Part shown: positions 11,691 through 22,360 of the stretch, one piece after another
Position numbering within the stretch: position 1 is the first letter of the stretch
How the letters are laid out: each line of letters starts with the position of its first letter
Assembly: GCA_028023455.1 (NCBI GenBank)
Contig: JAQFVV010006309.1
Coordinates: 4,071,482-4,135,481, forward strand
Source: Epiperipatus broadwayi
Lineage: Eukaryota > Onychophora > Udeonychophora > Euonychophora > Peripatidae
DNA length: 64,000 bases
Direction: 5' to 3'
Made by a program: the position numbers and the translations under genes
The notes under the pieces: generated by a model
The model's database searches: none
What the model was told of the DNA's origin: nothing
What the model saw: the letters and a program-made list of their open reading frames with translations, nothing else

Positions 11691-12330
11691 AAGTGTAATA
11701 ATCAAGGCTAAATGGGTTTGCAAGTAATCATTAAAAGCCTGTCAACACTTAGATAATCCCAATATCAATAACAATCAACAATTTCAAACTGTTGTCAAGG
11801 CAACCTCATTTTTAACAATAAAGGTGGAATCCCACTTTTATTAATGGTCTAATATATTTATATAGTCATGTAAAGATTGCAACTTGACCACAGAGATTGG
11901 GATTATTGATACAAAGAAATTGTTGATTATTATTGATATTGGGATCTAAGTGTTGACTAGCTTTTAATGATTACTTACAAACCAATTTAGCCTTGAACAT
12001 TATTACACTTATTATTTAAATACTACTTTGTGTGCAATTTGAAATTATAATTGCAGTTTGTAATGTTATTAATTGACTATTTATTAGTTTGCATTCAGAA
12101 TAGGTTATATTTACCTGATTAAAGAAGTTTATTTAAACGTTTTTGTATCAATAATTTCAATCTCAGTAGTCAAGTTGCAATCTTTAGGGTCTATATAAAT
12201 ATATTAGACCATTAATAAAAGAGGGATTCCACCTTTATTGTTAAAAAGATGATTGCCATGACAACTGTTTGAAATTGTTGATTGTTATTGATATTGCCTA
12301 AGTGTTGACTAGTTTTTAATGATCATCATA
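11691..12330. repeat. fold-back element with extra third arm
   Basis: Arms at 11691-11786 and 11918-12010 are inverted copies (outer ends AAGTGTAATA and TATTACACTT). Their shared content includes CAACAATTTC and TCAACACTTA. A third stretch, about 12143-12330, is inverted relative to 11740-11905 (CCACCTTTATTGTTAAAAA mirrors TTTTTAACAATAAAGGTGG), so the structure is arm, spacer, inverted arm, then a second inverted copy of the inner region. No ORF is present. Confidence 0.65.
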
Positions 12331-12420
12331 TATATGTATAAATATTTATGTTACTATATAAATACACATACATATAAATATTTATATATGTGGATGAGAT
12401 TATGTATATGTTCAGAAAAG

Positions 12421-12630
12421 GTAGTTTTTATTAATAATATTTAGCTTTATTACTGCCTACCATGCTTTCAATGTATTTTTACTATATCATATACAAGGTA
12501 TATAGTGATGTGAGTAAATGATATAAAGAACTATTTAATCACACCACTATATGCCATGACTATGATATAGTAAAAATATATTGAAAGCATGCTAGGCAGT
12601 AATAAAGCTAAATAATTAAAAACTACTTTT
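12421..12630. repeat. fold-back element, about 70-bp arms
   Basis: Left arm 12421-12490 and right arm 12561-12629 share, in mirrored order, GTAGTTTTTA, TTTAGCTTTATTACTGCCTA, CATGCTTTCAAT and TTTTTACTATATCAT. The 70-bp centre is itself weakly symmetric (CACTATATGCC against GGTATATAGTG). Confidence 0.7.
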
Positions 12631-12904
12631 TTTTTATGTTGGCTCAGAAAAGAAAAGAAAAAAGTAACAATCGAATAATATAGTTCTTGCTAAAATAAAT
12701 TTTACTCTAGTTTTGATAAAGATGCTCTGCATTAAAAGTCTGACTTAAATCTTAATCCTGTACAAATTAGCAATTAACCACATAATCTAGAATACAATTT
12801 TACATTTCACTGTGATTTAAGCAATTTTGTAACACATGCATGCATATTTTTACAAAGATACCAATGATTATTAATAATTTTTATTAATCATTCATTAGAT
12901 TAGA

Positions 12905-13676
12905 GATTATCCACTTAATAAATAATATTTCTGTAGTGTAATTTTCACTTCACCATTCTCATGCAAGATAGGGATTGGTTTTTATCTGCTTTTAACACCT
13001 TGTGGAGGGTGTAGTCATAAACATATGATTAAAGACATGTGATAAAGATTTATGATTCTCAAGATGCACATTTCATGCTGATCCAGCACTCATCAGATGG
13101 CCCAGTTCATACTGTCTTATGCATATTTTATCATTGTTCGATATATATATATATAGGTAACCAATTATTAACAATTTAATTAAAAAGTGTCAAATTTATT
13201 GCTCTCACAACTTTGACACAAAACCACTTATTAGTCATTCATTAGACTATATTTCCATTAAGAGGTTAGTATCAAAGTTGTGAGAACAATAAGTTTGACA
13301 CATCTATTAAACTGTAGTAATTGACTATCTACATACTGAACAATGACAAAAATGTGTAGTAGTCAAGCATTGGTGGTCAAGAGATCAGCGACACCTGCTT
13401 TACAAGCAGTTGTCCCAGGTTAGCAGGTTCGCTTCCCGGCTGATGCTATGACACATGAGAAAAAAATGTGTAGTAGATTGTGATCTGGGCCAATTAATGA
13501 GTGCTGGTTCAGCATGAAATGTGCATCTTGAAGATCATACATCTTTATCACATGTCTTTGGTCACATGATTATGATTACACCCCTCCACAAGATATTAAA
13601 AGCAGATAGAAAACAATCCCTATCTTATGTGAGAGTGGTGTAGTGAAAATTGCTCTATAGAAATATTATACCAATG
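12905..13676. mobile_element. fold-back element family FB, copy 1 (with SINE inside)
   Basis: Outer ends ATAATATTTCTGTAG and ATAGAAATATTAT are inverted. Both arms hold the same ordered blocks: CATGCAAGATAGG, CACCTTGTGGAGGGTGTA, ACATGTGATAAAGAT, then the SINE-like core with ATGCACATTTCATGCTGATC. Between the arms lie a (TA)n tract, a second inner inverted repeat (13166-13325, with TTGTGAGA/TCTCACAA arms) and an inserted SINE at 13363-13461. Copies 2 and 3 are at 14.3 and 16.8 kb. It has no coding capacity. Confidence 0.7.
13363..13461 (+). mobile_element. tRNA-derived SINE with perfect 15-bp target duplication
   Basis: A roughly 99-bp tRNA-like unit: A-box region TTGGTGGTCAAGAGATCAGC, anticodon arm CCTGC-TTTACAA-GCAGT (loop compatible with a TAC, Val-type anticodon), extra arm, and B box GGTTCGCTTCC, ending CCGGCTGATGCTATGACACA then GAGA. 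It is flanked by identical AAAAATGTGTAGTAG at 13348-13362 and 13462-13476, the signature of LINE-driven insertion. The body is almost all tRNA-like, so the SINE is very short. A related 3' end is seen at 15.2, 30.0 and 54.3 kb. A functional tRNA gene is unlikely because the 3' acceptor strand does not pair. Confidence 0.8.
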
Positions 13677-13694
13677 ACCATATAACACAGATAA

Positions 13695-14012
13695 TTAATG
13701 TATATGTATATCTGTTATTTCTGCATATAAGTATACTTGTTTGTGTAGATATAGACCAGTTCTATGCTCAAGCAGGGTAAATAATAAATCAGGGCACCAA
13801 AGTTCTGATATTTCACTGTGAATCTTTTTTTGCTTTTCCTCAAAATTGCAGACCATTTTTATTTTGGTTTCCAGATCAGTTTGGAAAAAATGCTCAGGGC
13901 ACTGATTATATTTGAGCTGGCCTTCTTTATATATGCTAATATATATGTATGGTATGAAATTGTATAAATGTGAAATACAAACATATTCATATGAGATTAT
14001 ATATTTATACAT
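13695..14012 (-). other. unrecognised 105-residue open frame
   Basis: The middle of this minus-strand frame (about residues 30-95) has mixed amino-acid composition, with Cys, Trp, charged residues and a QTDLETKIKMVCNFEEKQKK stretch that could be helical. The ends are hydrophobic low-complexity translations of AT-rich DNA. I do not recognise a family. It may be a fragment of an exon or of a transposon ORF, or chance. No splice sites or polyadenylation context could be tied to it. Confidence 0.2.
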
Positions 14013-14334
14013 ATAGGCATGAGTGCATAAAATTCAATTTTTAGTACAAGAGAATATGCATTAAATTATTATAATTTGATCTACAAGTGTCAAAATTTTG
14101 GCACCCTCATCTTTGAAGTCATCCACTTTAGAGAAATACATTAATGATTATAAGTAAACATTGAATGTTAGAAATTATTATTTTATTTCTACCTGTTATT
14201 TTAATTAATCATAAATATGTGGTATTATTAATTTAACCTTCATGCCTTTTGTCCACATGTATTATCTTTTTTAAAAATATTTAAAATATCCATTCCACCA
14301 ATATATTCTTGAAACATATGAATAAAGGTGTATT

Positions 14335-14835
14335 AATAATTTTTATTAGTCATTCATTAGACTAGAGATTATCCAATAATAAATAATCACTACTCCAGTC
14401 TCATGCAAGATAGAAACTGGTTTCTATACACTTATAACATCTTGTGGAGGATGTAATCATAAACATATAACCAAAGACATGTGAAAAAGATCTATGATTT
14501 CACAATACATATTTCATATTGAACCAGCACTCCTCGGTTGGCTCAAACCACAATTTCTTACACATATCTTTATCAATGTTCAATATAAACTGTACTTTGC
14601 TATCTATATATACTGAACAGTAATAAAGATATGTGTAAAAAATTGTGGTCTGAGCAAACTGATGATTGCTGGTTCAGCATGAAATATGCATCTTGGGATC
14701 ATAGATCTTTTTCACGTCTTTGGTTATATGTTAATGATTACATTCCTCCACAAGGTGTTAAAAGTGGATAGAAAGCAGTCCTACTTAGTGAGAGTGATGT
14801 AATGAAAATTGCAGTACAAAAATATATATTCAATA
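14335..14835. mobile_element. fold-back element family FB, copy 2
   Basis: Same block order as copy 1 without insertions: TTTTATTAGTCATTCATTAG at the left, CTTGTGGAGGATGTAATC, GACATGTGAAAAAGATCTA, the core with CCAGCACTCCTC, a central AACATTGATAAAGATATGTG/CACATATCTTTATCAATGTT-type symmetry, then the mirrored blocks ending near GAAAATTGCAGTAC. About 500 bp. This is the cleanest copy for defining the family. Confidence 0.7.
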
Positions 14836-15223
14836 TGAATAAAAGATTCTCAAAATAATAATTGACTCCCAAGATGCCTATCAAGGGGAACTAGTATTCC
14901 TTAACTATTCATAAATGTTTTTAAACTCCAAAATAAAAAGAATAAAAAAATAAATTAGATGACTTTTGAGTGACTATATGACCCAAACCATTAAATCATA
15001 AATACAACATATGTCATACGCTGGTCCTTAATTTATGACATCTTGCTCCTAATTTTTAACTTTTTAACGTTTATTCGTTATTTTTTGAGAGGCTTCGCCT
15101 GCTTTCCTAACTGTATTCTGTCCCCAATCGTCTTTGCAATGAAAGGAAATAATTTGGCAATTTTTTTTTTGTTTGTTTGTTTATTTTTCTAACTTTTTAT
15201 TCGTCTTTTTTTTTTTCTTTTCT
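14836..15223. other. AT-rich DNA, no recognised element
   Basis: No gene or repeat was assigned. A run of T-rich sequence leads into the following SINE and may be its tail in antisense. Confidence 0.4.
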
Positions 15224-15324
15224 CATATGACATAGCATCGGCCGGGACGCGAACCCACAACCGTCTGCAACCAACTACTTGCTTGCAAGGCGGTTGCGAT
15301 GACCTCTCGGCTAATAACGCTCGT
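15224..15324 (-). repeat. tRNA-derived SINE, antisense
   Basis: On the minus strand: TTAGCCGAGAGGTCATCGC (A-box region), CGCCTTGCAAGCAAG (anticodon arm region, GCA-like), extra arm GGTTGCAGACGGTTGTG, B box GGTTCGCGTCCC, and end GGCCGATGCTATGTCATATG followed by an A-rich tail of about 25 bases. The copy at 30004-30104 is closely similar, and the 3' end matches the SINE at 13363. The G+C content stands out sharply from the surroundings. Confidence 0.75.
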
Positions 15325-16069
15325 CTTTAGCTTAAACTTATTTTTCTTCTGGAATTAAAAGTAGACATACTCGTTTGCAAATAGTAGCAAATGATCGTAG
15401 TGATAACATCTATTAGTTTTAATTAATTTGATTTTCATTATTTTTGATTTTTTAAAACATCATTTTGGTCTTCTTTTTTAAATCAAGTGTCTTACTATTA
15501 TTATCTCCGATCTTACTTTTATTAAATTTAATTATCTAGATAATTGTTTAATTCATTATTTAAGAATAAACTGCTAACCCAGTTAAGACTGTTTTCTGAC
15601 ACGTATTTGTCGTTGTCACGCACTAATAGTTTTAGACGTCAAAGCCAAGTGTCCTTAAAACTTCACAATGAGATCTGATTGCAATCGCTTGTTAAAGTTG
15701 TATAATTTGAATCTCTTTTGCAGTTTAAACAATAAACTAGGCATGATTCAATATTCATAAGACAAAATGTTTACTAACCAAATATAAACTCACACTCTCT
15801 ATATAATTCTAAAAAATGTTGGTGATTAAAAAAAAAAAGAATTCTAAATTTTTAATAGATTACATATATAAACAATCAATTGCAAGTTAAGCAATAATTC
15901 ATCATCCTTTTAAGCGTGATCAACCCATTGAAGCCGTGTATGTTTTAGTGCAGTGGCAAAGTGGCAGTTCTGGAGCTAAAGATCTACAGATCACATGATC
16001 AACTCCATCAGTTCCGGTGCTCGAACCTTGCTGAGCAATAATCCTTTCCATTATTATTACTAATCCACT
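15325..16069. other. AT-rich DNA with weak SINE-like stretch
   Basis: No gene seen. About 15946-16052 is a candidate member of the weak repeat family also at 2.9 and 29.5 kb (GTGGCAGTTCTGGAGCTAAA, then GTTCCGGTGCTCGAACCTTG, then TGAGCAATAATCC). Confidence 0.35.
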
Positions 16070-16620
16070 GTAGATAAAGATCCCTTCAAATTGAATACAA
16101 CTCGTGTAATTCGTGGTTTCTCTTCTTTAAATATTCTAGAAAATTTTATCTCAATTAGTCATCCCATGTGAGGTCTCTTTTTATATCTCTTAAAATCTCT
16201 TGGAATGCTTTAAGGCTTCAGTTACTTATCCATTGCTATTTCTTTTAATGATATGTCTAGTTACAGTTCTATTGTATCCTCTCAATCTAATGGTAAATGA
16301 CAGCAATATCAGTTTTTTCACCCATGTATTTCATTTTCAATTCTTATTTGTTAGTGTCAACCTGCACCTCTCCATACTTTGCTGTATAGTTCATAATCTA
16401 TTAAGTGTCAAAGTCTCAGATCCATAAACAAGTACTGTTATAATACATTTCTGCACCTCTCCATACTTTGCTGTATAGTTCATAATCTATTAAGTGTCAA
16501 AGTCTCAGATCCATAAACAAGCACTGTTATAATACATTTCTTAAAAACCCTTCTTTCAAGGATAAAAGCATATACAACAAAAGCATTTGAGCAAGTTTAA
16601 TCTTTACTACGATTAATATT
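16070..16620 (-). pseudogene. LINE C-terminal fragment (copy D), antisense
   Basis: Minus-strand translation gives LKEGF or RRVFKKCIITVLVYGSETLT in overlapping frames, the Y-G-S-E-T motif seen in copy C. Further on it gives SIPRDFKRYKKRPHMG, matching the basic IPRDYKRPRKRP tail of copies B and C. An 89-bp direct duplication (16362-16450 and 16451-16539) repeats the YGSET-coding stretch, so the motif is encoded twice. Stops are frequent. Orientation is opposite to copies A-C. Confidence 0.65.
16362..16539. repeat. 89-bp tandem duplication inside LINE relic
   Basis: Two adjacent copies starting CTGCACCTCTCCATACTTTG at 16362 and 16451, almost identical (one clear difference, GTACTG against GCACTG). 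The duplication is recent compared with the decay of the LINE around it. Confidence 0.85.
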
Positions 16621-16751
16621 TTTTTTTTGTTTTCATCTACGTTAATCATCTAATCAGTGTATTTGTAGTTATAACTTTTCTCATTCATAATTAAAAATAA
16701 ATATTTTCTACTTTTTAGAAAGTCATTGAACATCAATTTATTTGTTTTTAG

Positions 16752-17392
16752 TACATTAATAATTTTTATTAGTTATTCATTAAACTGGAGATTATCCACT
16801 TAATAAATAATATTTCTGTAGAGTTAATTTTCACTACGCCACTCTAATGCAAGGTAGGGACTGGTTTCTATTCACTTTTAACACCTTGTGGAATAATGTA
16901 ATCATAAACATATAACCTAATTTTCACCCACCACTCTCATGCAAGGTAGAGACTGAATTTTATTGACTTTTAATACCTTATGGAGGGATGTAGTCATATA
17001 CATATGACCTAATTTTCACTATACCATTCTCATGCAAGGTAAAGATTGGATTCTATCAACTTTGAATACCTTGTAGAGAGATGTAATCATAAACATATAA
17101 CCAAAGACATGTGAAAAAGATCTACGATCCCTAAGATGCACATTTCATGCTGAATCAGCACTCATCAGATGGTCCAGATTACAATCTCTTACACATATGT
17201 TTAGGCCAACTGATGAGTGCTGATTCAGCATGAAATGTGCACCTTGGAAATCATACATCTTTTTCACATGTATTTGGTCATATGATTATGATTACAACCC
17301 TCCATAAGGTATTAAAAGTGGATAGAAATCAGTCTTTACTTTGCGTAAGTGTGCTGTAGTGAAAATTACACTACAAAAGTATTAATAATCTT
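16752..17392. mobile_element. fold-back element family FB, copy 3, one arm triplicated
   Basis: Same family as copies 1 and 2. In the left arm a block of about 92 bp (TAATTTTCAC...CATGCAAGGTA...ACCTTGTGGA...CATAAACATATAAC) stands three times in tandem (16824-16916, 16917-17008, 17009-17101), whereas the right arm (about 17203-17392) has it once. The copies differ by scattered substitutions, so the amplification is not very recent. Confidence 0.7.
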
Positions 17393-19007
17393 TTTTTAGT
17401 ATTTTAAAGATATATATTAAATAAAAATATTCTATACACACTCTGATAATTTTATTAAAAAGCTATATGTATATAAAATTTATTGAATAAACTGCAAAGA
17501 AACCACAACTGAAAACATCATTATTTATAACATTCTTAATTAACTTTCATTTCTACATAATTATTTATAATGTAAATATTGAAAGTATAATGGAAATATT
17601 CATGTACTCATCTAAATAAATGTCAGCTATGATGTAATTAATCAAAACAACAAATTAAAAATGCAAACTGAAATCATGTCATTTGATGCTAGTTTTGTCT
17701 AAATTATCTCTAAAATAAAGTGAGTTAGAGCATTCAATATTTTTATTGGCAGATTAAATTAAAATTCCAACTTTTGATTAGTCAATCACAGAATCAGCAG
17801 TAAAAATATAGTTATCTTTTAAAACTATATATTTTTTTATTTAAATACAAATATAGTATATATGTACTTAAGCTAGATGTAATCTATTGTAATCCCCTCT
17901 AATTAATTATAATTAGTTATAATCCCTTCCAATTATATTTGTTTTAGTTTAGTTTCTGAAATACAAATTAATAACTTGTTAAATTAATAAAGTAAACAAA
18001 AGTTTTTTAAAAATAAATTTCTATTTATAATTGACAAAAATAATCTATAGCAGTAAATATAAAACTTATATTTATCATCCAATTATAAATTACAGTCCTG
18101 CATTATTGTCAATTTACCTTCATGTAAAAACAAATATTTTCAACTAAAATCTGAATTAAGACTTCTAAAATAATTTATATTTCACAAATATTTTGTGAAA
18201 ATAATAGTAAATGTGTAAAATGGTTCTGAAATATACATTTTTACTTGGAAAATCAATATGAAGAAATAGAGCTGTCAAAATCATTGACAGATGCTCTCTT
18301 GTAAAAAGAACAGAAAGCAGCCAATCATATCTTGGAAGGCAGGATTTATCTTATTGTTATAATAGCAAATTTAAATATTAATTTATTAGTTGTAAAAAAT
18401 TCTAAAGATGGCAGCAGTATTCTTTACACTTTTCTCAAAATAATGGTAAAATTGGTAAGATAACATTAAAAACTGGTTAGAGAACTGAGTTAAAGCCATG
18501 AATCCATGAATAATGCATCAGTGCAGTCCATACTCAGAAAAGGTTAATAGTCTAAATATTTTATATAAAATACATTTTGTACATTTGTGTAGTCTAGATA
18601 TAAGTGTCATAAGTTAGATATATATTTTTTATGTGTAAAAACTAAAAGATCATGAGTTCCTAAATATTTTTTCAGCCCTCCCCCCCATATCAATTAGAAG
18701 ACTTCCACCAATTTTATAAATGTAAAATATATTTATGGAGATAAATTTCAACTATGAATAATTATTTGTCAAATTACATTGTAACTCAAATTTATTTAAA
18801 TAAATACATGGAAATTCTTTTGTACTTTTAATATTTACATTTATAAAGCCCATAAAAATATTCTATTTAAAATATATATAACTTTTTATAAGAGAGTTTG
18901 TTTATGTGTGAAAAATATTTTGGAAGTTATGCTTTTTAATTTTATACATATAGTGTATTATCTCTGACATACAACTCTATAATATCTAGACCATTAATAA
19001 TAATATT
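17393..19007. other. AT-rich DNA with scattered repeat relics
   Basis: No coding signature. A short relic of the core-SINE 3' end (TAAGCTAGATGTAATC, CCCCTCTAATTA) lies at about 17870-17945. A stretch at 18780-18960 (CATGGAAATTC, TTTTAATATTTACATTTATA) has diverged relatives at about 20060-20220 and 20375-20500. Confidence 0.4.
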
Positions 19008-19030
19008 TTTATAAAGCGCAGTCAATATTA

Positions 19031-19235
19031 AAATAAATGAGAGAGTGCAAATCTCTCAAGCGCTTATAACTACAACCAGCCAATCAAATCTTAAGTACTG
19101 GATATATATTAAGACAAGTAAAGAAGAGAGTGGAACCACTCTTTTCTTATTAAAATTCTCTGTCCCAGTACTTAAGATTTGATTGGCTGGTTGTAGTCAT
19201 AAGCGCTTGAGAGATTTGCACTCTCTCATTCATTT
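19031..19235. repeat. long hairpin, 71-bp arms
   Basis: Left arm 19031-19101 and right arm 19165-19235 are inverted copies with two mismatches in 71 bp. Shared landmarks include GAGAGAGTGCAAATCTCTCA, AGCGCTTAT and CCAGCCAATC. The 63-bp loop carries a second hairpin (AGAGAGTGG-AA-CCACTCTTTT). High arm identity suggests a young MITE or gene conversion between arms. Confidence 0.8.
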
Positions 19236-19239
19236 CTAG

Positions 19240-19990
19240 ACCATTAATCTAAAAGCAGTTCCATTTTTAGTTTAGTGATAAGATGGACAAACATACTATT
19301 ACTAGATGTAATAATAAGCATGCTAATAGCTCTAAACAAGCTTTTCTGACAAATGCTGCAAAAGAAAGCATTTAATCCCTGTCTAGAATTACACCTACCC
19401 CAAACCAGTTTCGAGATGATGGCTCTCACCAGTAAACCACTAGGACCTTCAAACACTAGATCTAAAATACCAACTTAAGCCCAGCATTTATCTAATACTT
19501 AACTATTGGATAAAAAAAATCTGAAAATTTCAGATATCTATCTGTCTTCAAATTTGTCTATCTAACTTAAATAGTTATATGGGTCTGAACAAACTTCAAC
19601 TATACTATATATTAATAGACTTAGCAGTATAACATGACCAAAACTTCAAAAGTCAAACTATAATAGAAGGAAATCAAGTCATCCATGATGTGACTTAATT
19701 TAATAAGCTTGTATTACAAATGCAATATAATTAAGTAATGTAATAATTATTAAATAAATGCTAGGCTTGATTTGGAATATCCTAGTGCCTCACTGACAAG
19801 AGCCATTAGCTTGAAACCAGTTTGAGGATGGGGATAATTCTAGATAGAGATTTTAAATGATTTCTCTTGCTGCATTTATTGGAAAAGCTTGTTTAGAGCT
19901 ATTAGCATGCTCATTATATTACATCTGTAATACAAGCTTATTAAATTAAGTCACATTATGTATGATTTGATTTCCTTATGATTACTAGAT
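19240..19990. repeat. diverged fold-back element with nested inverted repeats
   Basis: Two inverted pairs. 19300-19455 pairs with about 19780-19940 (AGCATGCTAATAGCTCTAAA against TTTAGAGCTATTAGCATGCT). 19667-19727 pairs with 19927-19985 (AATAAGCTTGTATTACA against TGTAATACAAGCTTATT). The short antisense frame at 19244-19456 lies within one arm and has no family signature. Confidence 0.6.
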
Positions 19991-22139
19991 GGTATCCCTT
20001 CAATCTGCAATTGTCAATTTTAATTGGTTGTTTTCTAATTACATCCAAGCTGATGTTTAACTATGTAAGTACATGGAAATTACTATTGTACTTTCAAAAT
20101 TTGCATCTATAAAGTTTATGAAAATCTTCTAATTAATATATATATATAACTTTTTACAGGAGAGACTTTTTTATTAATGAAAAATTTATAGAAAGTTGTG
20201 ATCCTTAAATTTTCACATATGTCTGACTATCAACTTATTTAGAGTACTAAGCTAAAAGTAGTTCAATTTTTAATTTAAAGGTGAGTCTGACATAAGTATT
20301 ATTATAAATAGCAAGAAAGTTTGCAATAGCTTGTTTATTATATATTTATACTGTAGCTGAAGTTTATCTATATAAAAACATGGAAATTCCTGCCTGTTCT
20401 GTTTAGCACAATAGCAGGATATCAGATATTGTAACACAGGGTTCCTGTTATACCTTCAATATTTACATTCATAAAGTTTGTGAAAACCTTTGAATTATTA
20501 TTTCTAATAGTATATATATATAAATTGCTATAAATAGCAGTGTTCAAACAGTCAATCTAGATCTACCTATCAATTACGTTGTAATTTTTCATACATTCTT
20601 TTTTTCCAATTACATTATGCTAGAAATATTGCACCTAAAATATCTTTTTAAATTTTAAATATATAATGAATCAGTATTTTCAGTCATAAGTATTATTAAA
20701 TTAAAGATTCTTGAACTGATTAATTTCCTTTTACAATTCTGATTTTAAAAAAAATGATTGCTAAACCAACACAATATTAAATCTCATTAATAATAACAAT
20801 TTTTAATTTTGTTTCTATTTCATTATACATGTTCACATTTTCACAGTTTTGTGGCAAAAATCTGGGATTAAAATAATATTGATTTATTAATTTAAAAAAA
20901 ATTCTCAAGATGGCAGTATCATACAGATCACTTTTCAGAAAGAGCTGACTGATAGTGAGGCTCTGCTTAGAATATTTCTGATTGGTAGTTTTCAGTTCTC
21001 TCTGCATGACAGCACTTGCGAAAGCTTTTGAGCACATTCAATCTTTTGTTAGATTACAAAAATGAAAATATATATTTTCCATAATTTGTTTACATATTTG
21101 TGATTTTTTTTTTTTTTTACAAAATATTTGTTCAAAATTTACCTTTTAAAAGAATATAGGGATTAGATCAGGCCTTATAGAAAATATTTACTTTTAAAAA
21201 CAAGTCAAAAGAAGTCAGTAATATATGGCCAGAACTTGTAATTGGCTGAAAAGCATTTTAAATAAAATTTCATTAACTTTAATTTCATTTAGGCTTTACA
21301 AATTAAACTGAAATAATTCCATTTTTTTTTTTAATTTAATATCTTTATGAGTAATGTGAAAACCTGTCCAATAGGAATAAACTAATTGTTCTTTATAAAT
21401 ATTATTATATATTTCAGTTTATGATTTTGTATATATTTTCAAATTAAATAATACTTGAATAGTTTTCATTGATAAATGGGTACTTATGTAGACTGGTGGT
21501 TAATTTTTTAATTTTGTAATGTCATCAAATCATGTTGGCACTGGATCTTCTGATGATCTTAATCCACTAATTTTCATAAGTGGTGACAAGTAAGATTATT
21601 TAGTACAAAATGGTGATCTATAACTTTATTTTGTGGAAATACAATCACATATTTACATTTTGAATCAAATCAAGTCATTTGCAAAAATGACGAGAACTAA
21701 CCTTATTTTGTAAAAAATGGCAACATAGTTTATTTACTGGAAATAAATGAATACATATTTACATTTTTTTTTTTTGCAAGAAATGATGTTGCAACAATTA
21801 AACTTTTAGCAATATACATTTATTCCAATAAAAAAAAAAAAGAAAAGCAAAAGACTGTTTCTTAGAATCATTAGGGTGGACTGAAGTCTTTTATGCCCTG
21901 TAAAATGCAAATGAAAGTCTTTTATATGAAAAATGTTTGTAACAAGAAGCTCACAAGTCATCATTTTATTGTAGGATTTTGTGGTTTTATTGTGATAATA
22001 TGCTACATACATAAACTTCTTGCAGATAGTTATTCCAGTGCATGACTGTCTTTCGAAAGTAGTGGATAACTGCATCATCCTCAGACAATTTTCAAATTTT
22101 AATCATTGTTGTTGAATAAAAAAGTCATTCAAAAAATTC
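19991..22139. other. AT-rich DNA, repeat relics only
   Basis: Contains two of the three diverged CATGGAAATT-type repeats and homopolymer runs. Short antisense frames at 20777-21037 and 21806-22078 have no recognisable motif. A short stretch at 20890-20930 (TTCTCAAGATGGCAGTATC) resembles 18400-18425, a hint of an old shared repeat. Confidence 0.4.
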
Positions 22140-22360
22140 ATTCAGCAGGAATTAAAAATCTGGACACCTTACTTTTTCCAGATGATCAATTAATCATCCT
22201 AGCATTTTTTCATGACACTGCAGCATAATTTTCATCATAAATTAGCAGCTAAATCAATCTATTGATTACCAACTTTTTTCTGATCAGAATATTATCTAAT
22301 ATTCACTTGAAAGATTTATTTATTTCCTTTTTATAAGATTGTAAATGTGTTTAATTCGAT
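22140..22360 (+). pseudogene. LINE RT fragment with FADD-type box
   Basis: Plus-strand frame reads IHSAGIKNLDTLLFPDDQLI then IL. TLLFPDDQLII matches the catalytic T-L-L-F-A-D-D-Q box of non-LTR reverse transcriptases, with A to P. Downstream residues (LAAKSIY...) are weakly compatible with the following block. It is isolated, and I cannot tell whether it belongs to the same LINE family as copies A-D, none of which retains this box. Confidence 0.45.

Noticed and set aside
16824-17101. CRISPR-like or regulatory direct repeats
   Set aside because: Units are contiguous without spacers and belong to a fold-back element; the DNA is clearly eukaryotic.
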